This document shows positions 23,311 through 31,486 of a stretch of 47,876 nt of DNA, one piece after another (within the stretch, counting starts at the first letter, position 1; each line of letters opens with the position of its first letter). This DNA comes from Nitrospiraceae bacterium (lineage in GTDB: Bacteria > Nitrospirota > Thermodesulfovibrionia > UBA6902): positions 1 to 47,876 of the forward strand of contig QZIL01000049.1 of assembly GCA_003599025.1 (NCBI GenBank). The letters run 5' to 3'. Position numbers and translations under genes: made by a program. The notes under the pieces were generated by a model. That model ran no database searches, was not told the origin of the DNA, and saw only the letters and a program-made list of their open reading frames with translations.

Positions 23311-24048
23311 ATGTTAATCATCAGTTTTATCTTATCCATACTTTTGGTCCCGTCGCTTGCAGATGCGTGGGGGCCTCTCACACATATTTATCTGGGTTAC
23401 CAGATTATTGATTTCGGCGCAGCCCTTGTACCTGCCGGCATATACTCGATCATAAAGAAATACAGAAGTGATTTCCTCTATGGAAATGTGAGTGCTGATA
23501 TCATTCTCGGCAGGCGGTTCCAGACATTTGAGTCCAACTCCCATAGCTGGGAAATAGCCTGGAAAGTGTTAGGGTCTGCTAAAACAGACAGACAGAAGGC
23601 CTTTGCCTATGGCTACCTGATGCATCTTTGTGCCGATACTGTGGCCCATAATATGGAAAGGTCGAGAATTCCTTTTATTCATTCGATACTTGAGATCAAG
23701 TCAGACAGTATCATAGACAAGAAATACAGAAGAATCATGAAGAGACTAGACAAGAGGATGCAGATGAAAAACGATATCTTCCTCGAAAAAAGACTCCAGA
23801 GCCTATTCTTCTCCTTTAAGACAAACAAGAGAATATTCAATGGGATTCTCGTGTTATCAAGGATACCCAACTATACTCCTTTATCCAATTTTATTGACGG
23901 CAGGTTCCCTTACGAAATACCTGTTGAGAATATCTATACATTTCAGCAGGAGGCCCTGACCAGGATGATTGAGTTACTGAATAATGGCAGGGAGTCGCAA
24001 GTCCTTAAAGAACATCCCTTGGGGAGATACCAGCGAAAGGCTTCCTGA
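23311..24048 (+). CDS. Zinc-dependent phospholipase C family protein
   Basis: The 245-residue product has a signal-like N-terminus ending before WGPLTHIYLGYQI. The residues that would bind zinc in this family are visible: W and H in AWGPLTH, D in SADIILG, H in SHSW, and H and D in GYLMHLCADTVAHN. The family includes secreted phospholipases, but in many anaerobes the proteins are uncharacterised, so the substrate is unknown. It is a single gene between the hao terminator and scpB. The ATG lacks a strong ribosome binding site. Confidence 0.75.
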   Translation: MLIISFILSILLVPSLADAWGPLTHIYLGYQIIDFGAALVPAGIYSIIKKYRSDFLYGNVSADIILGRRFQTFESNSHSWEIAWKVLGSAKTDRQKAFAYGYLMHLCADTVAHNMERSRIPFIHSILEIKSDSIIDKKYRRIMKRLDKRMQMKNDIFLEKRLQSLFFSFKTNKRIFNGILVLSRIPNYTPLSNFIDGRFPYEIPVENIYTFQQEALTRMIELLNNGRESQVLKEHPLGRYQRKAS

Positions 24049-24125
24049 TGTCCGCCCCGGCATTGTAATTTTCACCAGATTCTGCTACGATTTTAGCTTA
24101 TTAACAAAAAAACGACAGTAATATC

Positions 24126-24257
24126 CGCTGATTTCACAGATAACGACGCAGATATAAATCAGATAAGCATATTAATATACCGCCTAAAAATGTGAAAATC
24201 AAAAGTTGGGGATACTTTTAATGAATCTGTGGTAATCTGCGTTTATCTGTGGATAAA
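24126..24257. repeat. Inverted ATCTGTG-type repeat upstream of scpB
   Basis: Words CACAGATAACGACGCAGAT (near 24134) and ATCTGTGGTAATCTGCGTTT (near 24226) are imperfect reverse complements flanking about 70 bases, so the region could fold into a long stem. The family is the same as at 686-775. The 263-base gap between the phospholipase-like gene and scpB holds nothing else that I recognise. Confidence 0.6.
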
Positions 24258-24311
24258 TATTTATCTTAGGATTAAATAACACTAATTTCATTTACAGAGG
24301 AAAACAATTAT

Positions 24312-25061
24312 ATGCAAGACGAGGAAGCAAAGTCTGTTATTGAAGCGATACTATTTATGGCTGGAGAGCCTGTATCGCTTGATACAATAAGGAAAATAAC
24401 AGAAATAGACAAGTATAATACCGATCGGCTCACAAGGGAACTGATCAGCGATTATTCCGTCAGAAATACAGGACTGTTTATCGTTGAAGTTGCCGAAGGC
24501 TACCAGATGGTCACAAATCCTGCCTGTGCCCCATGGGTCAAGAAGCTCCTTTCTACTTCAGTGCCCAAGAAACTAAGCCAGTCGTCGCTTGAAACCATGG
24601 CGATTATCGCGTATAAGCAGCCGATTATAAAAGCGGAAATAGAGGCCATCAGGGGGGTCAACTCTGACGGGGTTGTCAAGACGTTGCTTGATAAGAGGCT
24701 TGTCAAAATCCTCGGCAGGAAAGAGGTCCCGGGCAGACCGCTGATGTATGGAACAACAAAGGAGTTTTTACAGTATTTCGGTCTAAAGGATTTATCAGAG
24801 CTTCCGACGCTTAAGGAATTTCAGGAAGTTGACATCCCGGAACCAGGGGAGGGACTGCCTGAAACCGCCTCAGCATCTGAATATACAAGTGGGCAAGATG
24901 AAACCGCTGCCGTTTCCGTTGGAACGGGACAGACAGACCCGGAACCTCATATGGAAGACGCGACCCAATCAGGTGATGAACAAGAATATAATGGTGTCCA
25001 TGAACAGGAAGCTGATGCTGAGGGGCCTTCTACTGATGAAGCAGTAAGGACTCAGGAATGA
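24312..25061 (+). CDS. scpB: ScpB, segregation and condensation protein B
   Basis: The N-terminal ~175 residues match ScpB: EEAKSVIEAILFMAGEPVSLDTIRKI, YQMVTNPACAPWV, SLETMAIIAYKQPIIKAEIEAIRGV and LGRKEVPGRPLMYGTTKEFLQYFGL, forming two winged helices. ScpB joins ScpA and SMC to organise and segregate the chromosome in the cytoplasm. The last ~70 residues are an acidic, low-complexity tail rich in Glu, Asp, Thr and Gln, longer than usual. ScpA, commonly the gene upstream, is not adjacent. GAGGAAAA precedes the ATG. Confidence 0.93.
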   Translation: MQDEEAKSVIEAILFMAGEPVSLDTIRKITEIDKYNTDRLTRELISDYSVRNTGLFIVEVAEGYQMVTNPACAPWVKKLLSTSVPKKLSQSSLETMAIIAYKQPIIKAEIEAIRGVNSDGVVKTLLDKRLVKILGRKEVPGRPLMYGTTKEFLQYFGLKDLSELPTLKEFQEVDIPEPGEGLPETASASEYTSGQDETAAVSVGTGQTDPEPHMEDATQSGDEQEYNGVHEQEADAEGPSTDEAVRTQE

Positions 25062-25082
25062 CCAGAGCAGACTGCCGGGAAA

Positions 25083-26798
25083 TTACCTTATATATGCCTC
25101 AGTGACATATCTGCGCATCATCCTCTGGGTGTTGAAATAGTATGCGTTCTTACCAATAGCGTTCTGCATCATCCTGATCCAGCATTTGCGGTCATTATAA
25201 TAAAGGGGAATTATGGTCCGTTCAAGTTTATTGTAAAGATCATCTGAATCTACCTGATTCATGTTAGTATCTGACTCTATTTCTTTTGGTGCAGGTCCGA
25301 TGGCCCAGCCTGTGTATCCTTCGATATGACCTTCTATCCACCATCCGTCAAGCACACTGAAGTTCATCACCCCGTTATGGGTCGCCTTCATGCCGCTTGT
25401 TCCTGAGGCTTCAAGGGGTCTGAGAGGGGTGTTCAGCCAGATATCAACCCCTGATACGAGTTTAAGCGCAATCGCCATGTTATAGTTCTGAATAAATGCG
25501 ATCTTTATCTTTCCTTTAAACTGTTCCTTATAGGAAAATATCTTTTCAATTAATTGCTTTCCTACCGTGTCCTTCGGATGGGCCTTGCCTGCATAGATGA
25601 TCTGTATTTTACCTGAGCCGATCTGTTCAAGTCTTTTCAGGTCCGAGAAAAGCAGGTCGGCCCTTTTATAGGCTGTGGCCCTTCTTGCAAAACCTATGGT
25701 CAGTGTATCACTGTCCATCTCAGCTTCTGAAACAGAATTGACATAATCTATGAGTATCTTTTTTGCCTCGAGGTGCGCAGTCCAGAGTTCATCATCAGGG
25801 ATCGCTCCTATTCTTACAAATATCTCAGGTTCATTGGCCCATCCGGGAAGATACTTGTCGTAAATCTTTTTCATGCTGTCGCACGTCCATGTGTATGAAT
25901 GCACGCCGTTCGTTATGGCGTTAATCTGATATCCGGGAAACATGCTCTTTGAGACCTGACCGTGCTTTTTTGCCACCCCGTTCACATATTTGCTTAAATT
26001 AAATCCGAGGAGCGTCATATTAAGGCTTTTTTCACCTGCAAGTTTTTTCAGAATGTTCTTTGGAAAGTAATCATTAAAGACCTTGTCGTAGAGTTCATAT
26101 GTGAATTTATCGTGTCCTGCCTCTACAGGGGTATGGGTAGTGAAAACGCAAAGGTCCTTCACCGGTTCGGTGTCCCAGATATGGTCTTCATCCCATACAG
26201 ATTCTATGTCTTTTTTGTGTTCGTGCAGGAGCTCAAGAGTCAGAAATGCAGCATGACCTTCATTCATATGGTATTTCTTGATATGGAACCCGAGTTTTCT
26301 CAGCATCCTTACGCCTCCAATACCGAGGACCATCTCCTGCTTTATCCTGTAACTTTCATCTCCTCCGTATAAATAGTCTGTAAGTGTCCTGTCATCGGCA
26401 CTGTTTTCAGGCAGGTCGGTATCAAGATAGATGACAGGGACCTTGCTTCCTTCTCTCGGGCTCTCTACAAAATAGACCCATGCCTGTATGAATACAATTC
26501 GGCCTTCTATTTTGACATAAACTCTTTCTGTCGATTGTTTTAACAGCCTGGAGGGGTCCCATGTGGCCGGAAGTTCTGTCTGATGGCCTTTGGCATCGAT
26601 TTCCTGAAGGAAATAACCTTTACGGCTGATAAGCGTAACAGCGACAAAAGGAAGGCAGAGGTCAGCTGCGGATTTTACCGTATCCCCGGCAAGCACACCC
26701 AGTCCACCGGAATAAGTGGGTATCTCGTCCCTGAGACCTATTTCCATCGAGAAATAGGCTATCTTTGGTTCTGTGATGAATTTTTCGAGTATTGTCAT
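25083..26798 (-). CDS. glgP: Alpha-glucan (glycogen) phosphorylase, short form
   Basis: The 571-residue protein is a GT35-type alpha-glucan phosphorylase of the short bacterial/archaeal class (classical GlgP is about 800 residues). Visible signatures are IAYFSMEIGL, YSGGLGVLAGDTVKSAADL, YHMNEGHAAFLTLE, TTHTPVEAGHDKF, TNGVHSYTW and the PLP-lysine region EASGTSGMKATHNGV followed by NFSVLDGWWIEG. It releases glucose-1-phosphate from storage glucan. It stands alone and converges on scpB. Confidence 0.93.
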   Translation of the reverse strand: MTILEKFITEPKIAYFSMEIGLRDEIPTYSGGLGVLAGDTVKSAADLCLPFVAVTLISRKGYFLQEIDAKGHQTELPATWDPSRLLKQSTERVYVKIEGRIVFIQAWVYFVESPREGSKVPVIYLDTDLPENSADDRTLTDYLYGGDESYRIKQEMVLGIGGVRMLRKLGFHIKKYHMNEGHAAFLTLELLHEHKKDIESVWDEDHIWDTEPVKDLCVFTTHTPVEAGHDKFTYELYDKVFNDYFPKNILKKLAGEKSLNMTLLGFNLSKYVNGVAKKHGQVSKSMFPGYQINAITNGVHSYTWTCDSMKKIYDKYLPGWANEPEIFVRIGAIPDDELWTAHLEAKKILIDYVNSVSEAEMDSDTLTIGFARRATAYKRADLLFSDLKRLEQIGSGKIQIIYAGKAHPKDTVGKQLIEKIFSYKEQFKGKIKIAFIQNYNMAIALKLVSGVDIWLNTPLRPLEASGTSGMKATHNGVMNFSVLDGWWIEGHIEGYTGWAIGPAPKEIESDTNMNQVDSDDLYNKLERTIIPLYYNDRKCWIRMMQNAIGKNAYYFNTQRMMRRYVTEAYIR

Positions 26799-26848
26799 AA
26801 CGGGATATTATACCAGATTTATAATGTATGTAGAGACAACCTGGTACA

Positions 26849-27544
26849 TTATTTTCTTAAATAGAATTTTCTCTTGTTATCGTCGAATTTTTCGATAGCG
26901 TATCTAAGCATAGTTCTCGGCATTATCGAGTAATACTTTAACAGGAAGCGTTCTTCGGTTTCGCGGTCTCTTTTGCCGATTTCCCGCAGCATCCAGCCGA
27001 CTGCTTTGTGAATAAGGTCGTGGCTGTCATTCAATAGTATCTCTGCTACAGCAAGCGTCTCACTGAACTGATTGTTCTTAATGAAATGGAATGTTGTCAT
27101 AATGGCTATCCTTCGCTCCCAGATATTTCGGGATTTAGCCATTCTGAATAATATCCCCCTGTCTCTTTTGAGCAGGTGTGTCCCAAGGATTTTATCTGCC
27201 GACAGGTCGACCAGGTCCCAGTTGTTGATGTGCTTCATGTTGCTTAAATAAAAATTGAAAATATCTTCCCTGCTGTCTTCATCTGCTTTACCGTATTTAA
27301 TAACAAGAATAAGCAAAGCTGTCAATCTGTGTTCATGGATCTTGCTCGACAGAAGCTTCTGCAGTTTATTGAGCGGAAGCAGGGAATATTTCCTGGCTAT
27401 CTTACGCTGCTCAGGCACAGTTATTCCCAGAAAGAGGTCGCCTTCACCATATTCCCCCTTGCCGGTCTTGAAGAACCTTGACAGGACCACGGCCTTTTCC
27501 GGATTTGCGATGTGCTTCATTTCTGCTTTTATTTGTTCAATCAT
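26849..27544 (-). CDS. AlkD-like DNA alkylation repair HEAT-repeat protein
   Basis: The product is an all-helical protein with the AlkD pattern: KAVVLSRFFKTGKGEYGEGDLFLGITVPEQRKIARKY, INNWDLVDLSADKILG, RNIWERRIAIMTTFHFI and SHDLIHKAVGWMLREIGKRD. These HEAT-like repeats line a DNA-binding groove in the AlkC/AlkD glycosylases, which remove alkylated purines. The ATG at 27544 is preferred; an in-frame TTG at 27559 adds five residues. It lies just downstream of the methyltransferase-like gene, on the same strand. Confidence 0.9.
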   Translation of the reverse strand: MIEQIKAEMKHIANPEKAVVLSRFFKTGKGEYGEGDLFLGITVPEQRKIARKYSLLPLNKLQKLLSSKIHEHRLTALLILVIKYGKADEDSREDIFNFYLSNMKHINNWDLVDLSADKILGTHLLKRDRGILFRMAKSRNIWERRIAIMTTFHFIKNNQFSETLAVAEILLNDSHDLIHKAVGWMLREIGKRDRETEERFLLKYYSIMPRTMLRYAIEKFDDNKRKFYLRK

Positions 27545-27579
27545 ATTGCCAGTGGACAAGGGATTGCAGGTATTAGTAA

Positions 27580-28221
27580 TTACTTTATGAGAGAGATAAT
27601 TTCGGATATCGGGTATTCATGGAGCAGTTTCAAAAGAGCAAGCACAATCAGGCAGGTGCAAAGGGCGTAATATTCTCTGTGTCGGAGCCACTGACTGAAT
27701 GACCAGTGCGCACGCAAAGCAGGGTACGTCTTTGGATAGAATATAGACGTATGGTTTTTATATATGGTCCATTCTTCCCCGAATGTATCAAAAAGTCTTG
27801 TTTCTTCCCTGTGTATTTTCGGAACATAAAATATTACTGCCACCGCGAAAATGACCAGAAAATTATTGACATCACCGATAACCGTGCAAAAGCCGATAGC
27901 CATCAGAAGGGAGCCGATGTATAAAGGGTGTCTTGTCAGGGAATATGGCCCTATCGTTGCAAGGGACTCGCTTTTATGAATTATTCCGGCTGCCCAGGAC
28001 CTGAGGCCTACCCCTGCCAGGACGAGCAGCATCCCGGCCGGCCCCCAGGCATCCCGAAAATCAAAGATGTCGTGAGGCTGTACCTGATCAACGATATTCT
28101 TAGATATAAATATGGTGAAGATTAATAATGACAGTCTGATACGGTTACGCTTAAGTACTTTTTGTACCTTTTGATACATTGTTTCAGTTTCCAAATGATA
28201 AACCTCTCTGCTGCTTTTCAT
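27580..28221 (-). CDS. Isoprenylcysteine carboxyl methyltransferase-like membrane protein
   Basis: The 213-residue protein has about five membrane segments and the ICMT/PEMT catalytic region: GVGLRSWAAGIIHKSESLATIGPYSLTRHPLYIGSLLMAIGF and REETRLFDTFGEEWTIYKNH. Such bacterial proteins transfer methyl groups from S-adenosylmethionine to lipids or small thiols; the actual substrate is unknown. An internal ATG at 28179 could be the true start, since neither ATG has a strong ribosome binding site. Confidence 0.8.
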   Translation of the reverse strand: MKSSREVYHLETETMYQKVQKVLKRNRIRLSLLIFTIFISKNIVDQVQPHDIFDFRDAWGPAGMLLVLAGVGLRSWAAGIIHKSESLATIGPYSLTRHPLYIGSLLMAIGFCTVIGDVNNFLVIFAVAVIFYVPKIHREETRLFDTFGEEWTIYKNHTSIFYPKTYPALRAHWSFSQWLRHREYYALCTCLIVLALLKLLHEYPISEIISLIK

Positions 28222-28618
28222 TGACTTGTATTGGGCATGATGTCGTATTTTAAAAAAAGACAGGTTAGATTATATCTTTTTGCTGGAATAAAGTTCAATG
28301 AACATGTACAGACTGAATGTTTTGCTGAACTGCTTATTGTTGAAAAATATTCGTAACGGATTAGGAGTTTCGCCCCCCATTTATTCCAAAACAATCAATT
28401 TCCACTTGCTAAATTCTGTTTTTGTTTTTCCTTAGATGACTTATCTTCAGATAGCCTTATTTCTGGGGAACTCCTGGAATGGATTATTGACACCTGAATC
28501 AATTGGTGATAATGCTTATATAAGCGATTAAACGTGAGCTATCGTAATATGTTAAAAAAAACTATCTGTCACTGTGACTAATATTGGAAGGGGATAGAAA
28601 GAGCATTTGCGTCGAATG

Positions 28619-28686
28619 GTAAACATGTTTACACTTCTGGGCAACAATGATATATTGCTTGACATTGAATTGGTTTATGCTAAAAT
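28619..28686 (+). promoter_or_regulatory. Promoter with upstream palindromic site for the secreted protein
   Basis: The -35 box TTGACA and the -10 box TAAAAT are 16 bases apart. A perfect 14-base palindrome (GTAAACATGTTTAC) ends 26 bases upstream of the -35 box and could be an activator or repressor site. Confidence 0.5.
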
Positions 28687-28770
28687 AAACATACTGTTTT
28701 TTCTATAACTTTCTGACAAAGAACAGCTCTATTCAACAGTGAAGTGTGCATACGACGTGCGGGGGCATGT

Positions 28771-28881
28771 ATGAAAGTGGGTTTAATTATACCTATTCAT
28801 TATTTCATGGTAGTTCGTCCCCTCGAAAAGGAGGAGGTGATATTTCAAGTTAATAGATCAGTTTTGATAGATTATCAATAA
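28771..28881 (+). CDS. Candidate 36-residue leader ORF
   Basis: An ATG at 28771 behind GGGGG opens a 36-codon frame (starting MKVGLIIPIHYFMVV, ending VLIDYQ) that stops 36 bases before the secreted-protein start. Its AT-rich content resembles non-coding DNA around it, so it may be chance. It could be a leader peptide. Confidence 0.2.
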   Translation: MKVGLIIPIHYFMVVRPLEKEEVIFQVNRSVLIDYQ

Positions 28882-28917
28882 TTAAATAATCGTGTGTTCC
28901 ATTATAAGGAGGAAAAT

Positions 28918-30009
28918 ATGAGTAGATTGCTGAAGCGATGTTTTAATAAGTCCTGCATGGTGTTAATTATGGCTGGATTGTATTTACTGAATAGCGCTGC
29001 TGTATCTCAGGCTGCTGCTGTATTGGTTACCGACCCGGCGGACTGGGAAGCCATGGTTTCGGATATAGAATTATTCACAACTATATCTGAAAATATCGCC
29101 CTTGCAGATGAATTGGCCTCACAACCAGGGATGAATGCACAGCTTGGTCCTATACTGACATTTCAAAGCACCAAAACCGGTCTCTCAAGAGGTTTTTTTG
29201 TTGAAACGCTTCAGGAAGGGGCAGGATTCACTTTTAACGAAAGCGAGGGTGGCGTAACTCAGATATCATTTCAGGATGCACTTTCTGTGGGAGATATTAA
29301 CGGATGGGAAGATGATGACTGGCAACTTTCTCTTCTTGACGGTGCCAGTATGATGGCTTTTGCTGTAGAGATAAGGTCTGCCCGATTTGGACCCGGAGAA
29401 GCTATGACTTTATATTCCGGTAGCGAGCCCGTAGGCTCAGTGGATCTCAACTCATTGCCGAATATAGGAGACGAAAATTATTTCATTGGCCTTATCTCTG
29501 ATGTTCCATTTGACAGAGTCAGTTTCGATGAGGACCCTGATGGAGATGATATAGGAATTGCCGATTTCCGTTTTGCTAATGTGCTTCCATCAGAAATAGA
29601 AGCAGTTGTTGACATTAAACCGGACACGATAAACCTGAAAAGCAGAGGCAGATATGTCACCGCTTACATTGAACTGCCGGAAGGATATTCAGTTGAAGAA
29701 ATTGACCGCAGCACTGTAGTTATTTCTGGCATTGAAGGCGATATTATCGACCCGGCCCTGCATACAGTGGGTCCCTGGCAGATTGGAGATTATGATCAGG
29801 ACGGCAATGCAGACCTTATGGTCAAGTTCGACAGACAGGAGTTAATCCCCCTACTTAAGGTAACAGATAAAACCATAACGGTGTCCGGGGAATTGACAGA
29901 TGGGACTCAGTTTACCGGTATGGACAAGAGCAGGATTATTAAGCCCAAAAAGAAGATATGTTTTTCCAGAAAGTACGGTCATCTGTTTAAAAAATGGAAT
30001 GTTAGATAG
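28918..30009 (+). CDS. Secreted protein with C-terminal Ca/Asp-rich adhesion-like domain
   Basis: The ATG at 28918 follows AAGGAGGA. A signal peptide (CMVLIMAGLYLLNSAAVSQAAA) leads to an N-terminal domain (about 25-225) of beta type with acidic stretches (EDPDGDDIGIADF), then a second domain (about 230-345): AVVDIKPDTINLKSRGRYVTAYIELPEGYSVEEIDRSTVVISG ... GDYDQDGNADLMVKFDRQEL. That second domain is a recurrent module in secreted proteins of deltaproteobacteria and related groups; the DYDQDGNADL loop looks calcium-binding. The C-terminus is basic (KPKKKICFSRKYGHLFKKWNVR). Function is unknown, perhaps surface-associated. A terminator follows. Confidence 0.75.
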   Translation: MSRLLKRCFNKSCMVLIMAGLYLLNSAAVSQAAAVLVTDPADWEAMVSDIELFTTISENIALADELASQPGMNAQLGPILTFQSTKTGLSRGFFVETLQEGAGFTFNESEGGVTQISFQDALSVGDINGWEDDDWQLSLLDGASMMAFAVEIRSARFGPGEAMTLYSGSEPVGSVDLNSLPNIGDENYFIGLISDVPFDRVSFDEDPDGDDIGIADFRFANVLPSEIEAVVDIKPDTINLKSRGRYVTAYIELPEGYSVEEIDRSTVVISGIEGDIIDPALHTVGPWQIGDYDQDGNADLMVKFDRQELIPLLKVTDKTITVSGELTDGTQFTGMDKSRIIKPKKKICFSRKYGHLFKKWNVR

Positions 30010-30019
30010 TTTTCCGGAC

Positions 30020-30058
30020 AGCCCTGGGGAGTTATCTCCTCAGGGCTTTATCCTCTTT
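30020..30058 (+). terminator. Intrinsic terminator after the secreted-protein gene
   Basis: Twelve-base arms (AGCCCTGGGGAG and CTCCTCAGGGCT, one mismatch) flank TTAT and are followed by TTATCCTCTTTT. It separates this gene from the convergent rlmN. Confidence 0.8.
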
Positions 30059-30086
30059 TGAAAGTGCTTTATTTCGGTATGGTTCT

Positions 30087-31208
30087 TTATTCGGCCTTGT
30101 ATGCAGCCTTAAGCTGACCGCATGCAGCTGAAATGTCCCCACCCATGCTTTTTCTGATTATCGTTGTAATGCCCGCCTTTTTAAGTATGTTCTGGAATGC
30201 AAGGACCCTGCTTTCTGAAGGGGGGTGTAAATCCCCGGCCAGATCGAGCGGATTATGAGGGATCAGGTTTACCTTTGAATTGATTCCTGAAAGAAGCTTG
30301 ACAAGTCGTCTGGCATCATTATCTGTATCGTTCATGCCTTCGAGCATAACATATTCAAATGTAATGCGATTTCTGGGAGGTATCGGAAATTCTCTGCAGG
30401 CACGGATAAGTTCCTTTAAAGGATATTTCCTGTTAATCGGCATTATCCTGTTTCTCACCTCATCAGTTGTTGCGTTTAGTGATACGGCAAGGTTTACGAG
30501 CGGTTTGATTTCACCCAGTTTCCTGATCCCGGGGACTATCCCGGAAGTGGAGACTGTGATCTTTCTCCTTGAATAACCCATGAGGTCAGTTAATTTCAAG
30601 AGCGCCTGACTGACCTCATTAAAGTTATTGAAGGGCTCTCCCATTCCCATAAATACGATATTGGTTATCTCCGGTTTTTCTCCTGCCTTCTTTTGCGGTT
30701 CATCCGGTACCTCATTCCCTGATGGAATCAAAGGGGCGGGTGTGAGGCCTGACGATTGCTGTGCAATAAGTCTTTTAACAGCGATGACCTGGTCCACGAT
30801 CTCGTAAGCCTTGAGGTTTCTTTTCAGGCCCAGTCTGGCGGTCATGCAGAATTCACAGCCGACAGCACAGCCTACCTGCGATGAGATACAGAGGGTGAAA
30901 CGTCCCTCTCCCTTGCTGTTAGGGATAAGCACGCTTTCAATGGTTTGCCCGTCCTCAAGTTCAAAGAGGAATTTCTGAGTACCATCTTTTGATTCCAGTC
31001 TTTTGAGAAGAATCAGGTTGCTGATGAAAGCAGATTTATTAAGTTCCCGACGAAAGTCCTTTGAAAGATCAGTCATTTCATCAAAGGAGGCGGCAAGTTT
31101 TATATATAACCAGCTGATAATCTGGTTAGTCCTGAATTTTTTCTGGCCGGACTGTTCCATGAAATGGAAGAGTTCCTGTTTTGATAATTGCTTGAGGTTG
31201 GTTTTCAT
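30087..31208 (-). CDS. rlmN: RlmN, 23S rRNA (adenine2503-C2) methyltransferase
   Basis: This radical SAM enzyme methylates A2503 of 23S rRNA and A37 of some tRNAs. The Fe-S cysteines are at 114, 118 and 121 (VGCAVGCEFCMTARLG). Other RlmN signatures are FRTNQIISWLY, NIVFMGMGEPFNNF, ITVSTSGIVPGI, LAVSLNATTDEVRNRIMPINRKYP and the C-terminal SMGGDISAACGQL with the catalytic Cys. Residues ~151-179 (SSGLTPAPLIPSGN...QKKAGEKP) are an insertion absent from most RlmN between KRLIAQ and EITNIVFMG. The start is the ATG at 31208. Confidence 0.95.
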   Translation of the reverse strand: MKTNLKQLSKQELFHFMEQSGQKKFRTNQIISWLYIKLAASFDEMTDLSKDFRRELNKSAFISNLILLKRLESKDGTQKFLFELEDGQTIESVLIPNSKGEGRFTLCISSQVGCAVGCEFCMTARLGLKRNLKAYEIVDQVIAVKRLIAQQSSGLTPAPLIPSGNEVPDEPQKKAGEKPEITNIVFMGMGEPFNNFNEVSQALLKLTDLMGYSRRKITVSTSGIVPGIRKLGEIKPLVNLAVSLNATTDEVRNRIMPINRKYPLKELIRACREFPIPPRNRITFEYVMLEGMNDTDNDARRLVKLLSGINSKVNLIPHNPLDLAGDLHPPSESRVLAFQNILKKAGITTIIRKSMGGDISAACGQLKAAYKAE

Positions 31209-31287
31209 ATGTTATGACTTATTACATGAAATGAATTACAGTTGATATCTTTAATATACCCTAATGCTGCATAAATCAGGCGCGCGG

Positions 31288-31312
31288 CTTCGAAATCGAG
31301 TCAAGCAGACCT
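31288..31312. repeat. Short repeat shared with hemW
   Basis: CTTCGAAATCGAGTCAAGC and the following GACCT are nearly identical to a segment at 37536-37562 inside hemW (CTCGGAATCGAGTCGAGCC...). The copy here lies in the 278-base gap upstream of rlmN. A 16-base inverted repeat (arms AACTTCA and TGAAGTT) also lies in this gap at 31371-31386. Confidence 0.5.
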
Positions 31313-31486
31313 GCCGTAGAACCTTTACAATGCGACAGGACATTGGAATTAAACCTATGAAGCAGATATTAACTTCAAGTGAAGTTCAGAAAGATATGGT
31401 TTATGCTTTCATTTATCTCGCTAAGGTATATTTTAAATGATTAAGAGGTAAAACTGTTTATCGGAGCTGTCTAATATTTTATCGGG

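Larger units (their letters stand above)
28222..28917. other. Long intergenic region (about 700 bases) with a promoter and leader
   Basis: The left half (28222-28600) is AT-rich and shows no gene or recognised repeat. A 14-base palindrome with halves GTAAACA and TGTTTAC lies at 28619-28632. Next comes a sigma-70-like promoter: TTGACA (28659-28664), 16 bases, TAAAAT (28681-28686). Transcription from there gives a leader of about 225 bases before the secreted-protein gene, holding nested complementary segments (GGGG...CCCC around ATGAAA...TTTCAT) and a possible small frame at 28771-28881. No known riboswitch consensus was matched. Confidence 0.55.

Noticed and set aside
28690-28880. Cyclic di-GMP riboswitch in the secreted-protein leader
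   Set aside because: The conserved GEMM core words are absent; only generic complementary segments are present.
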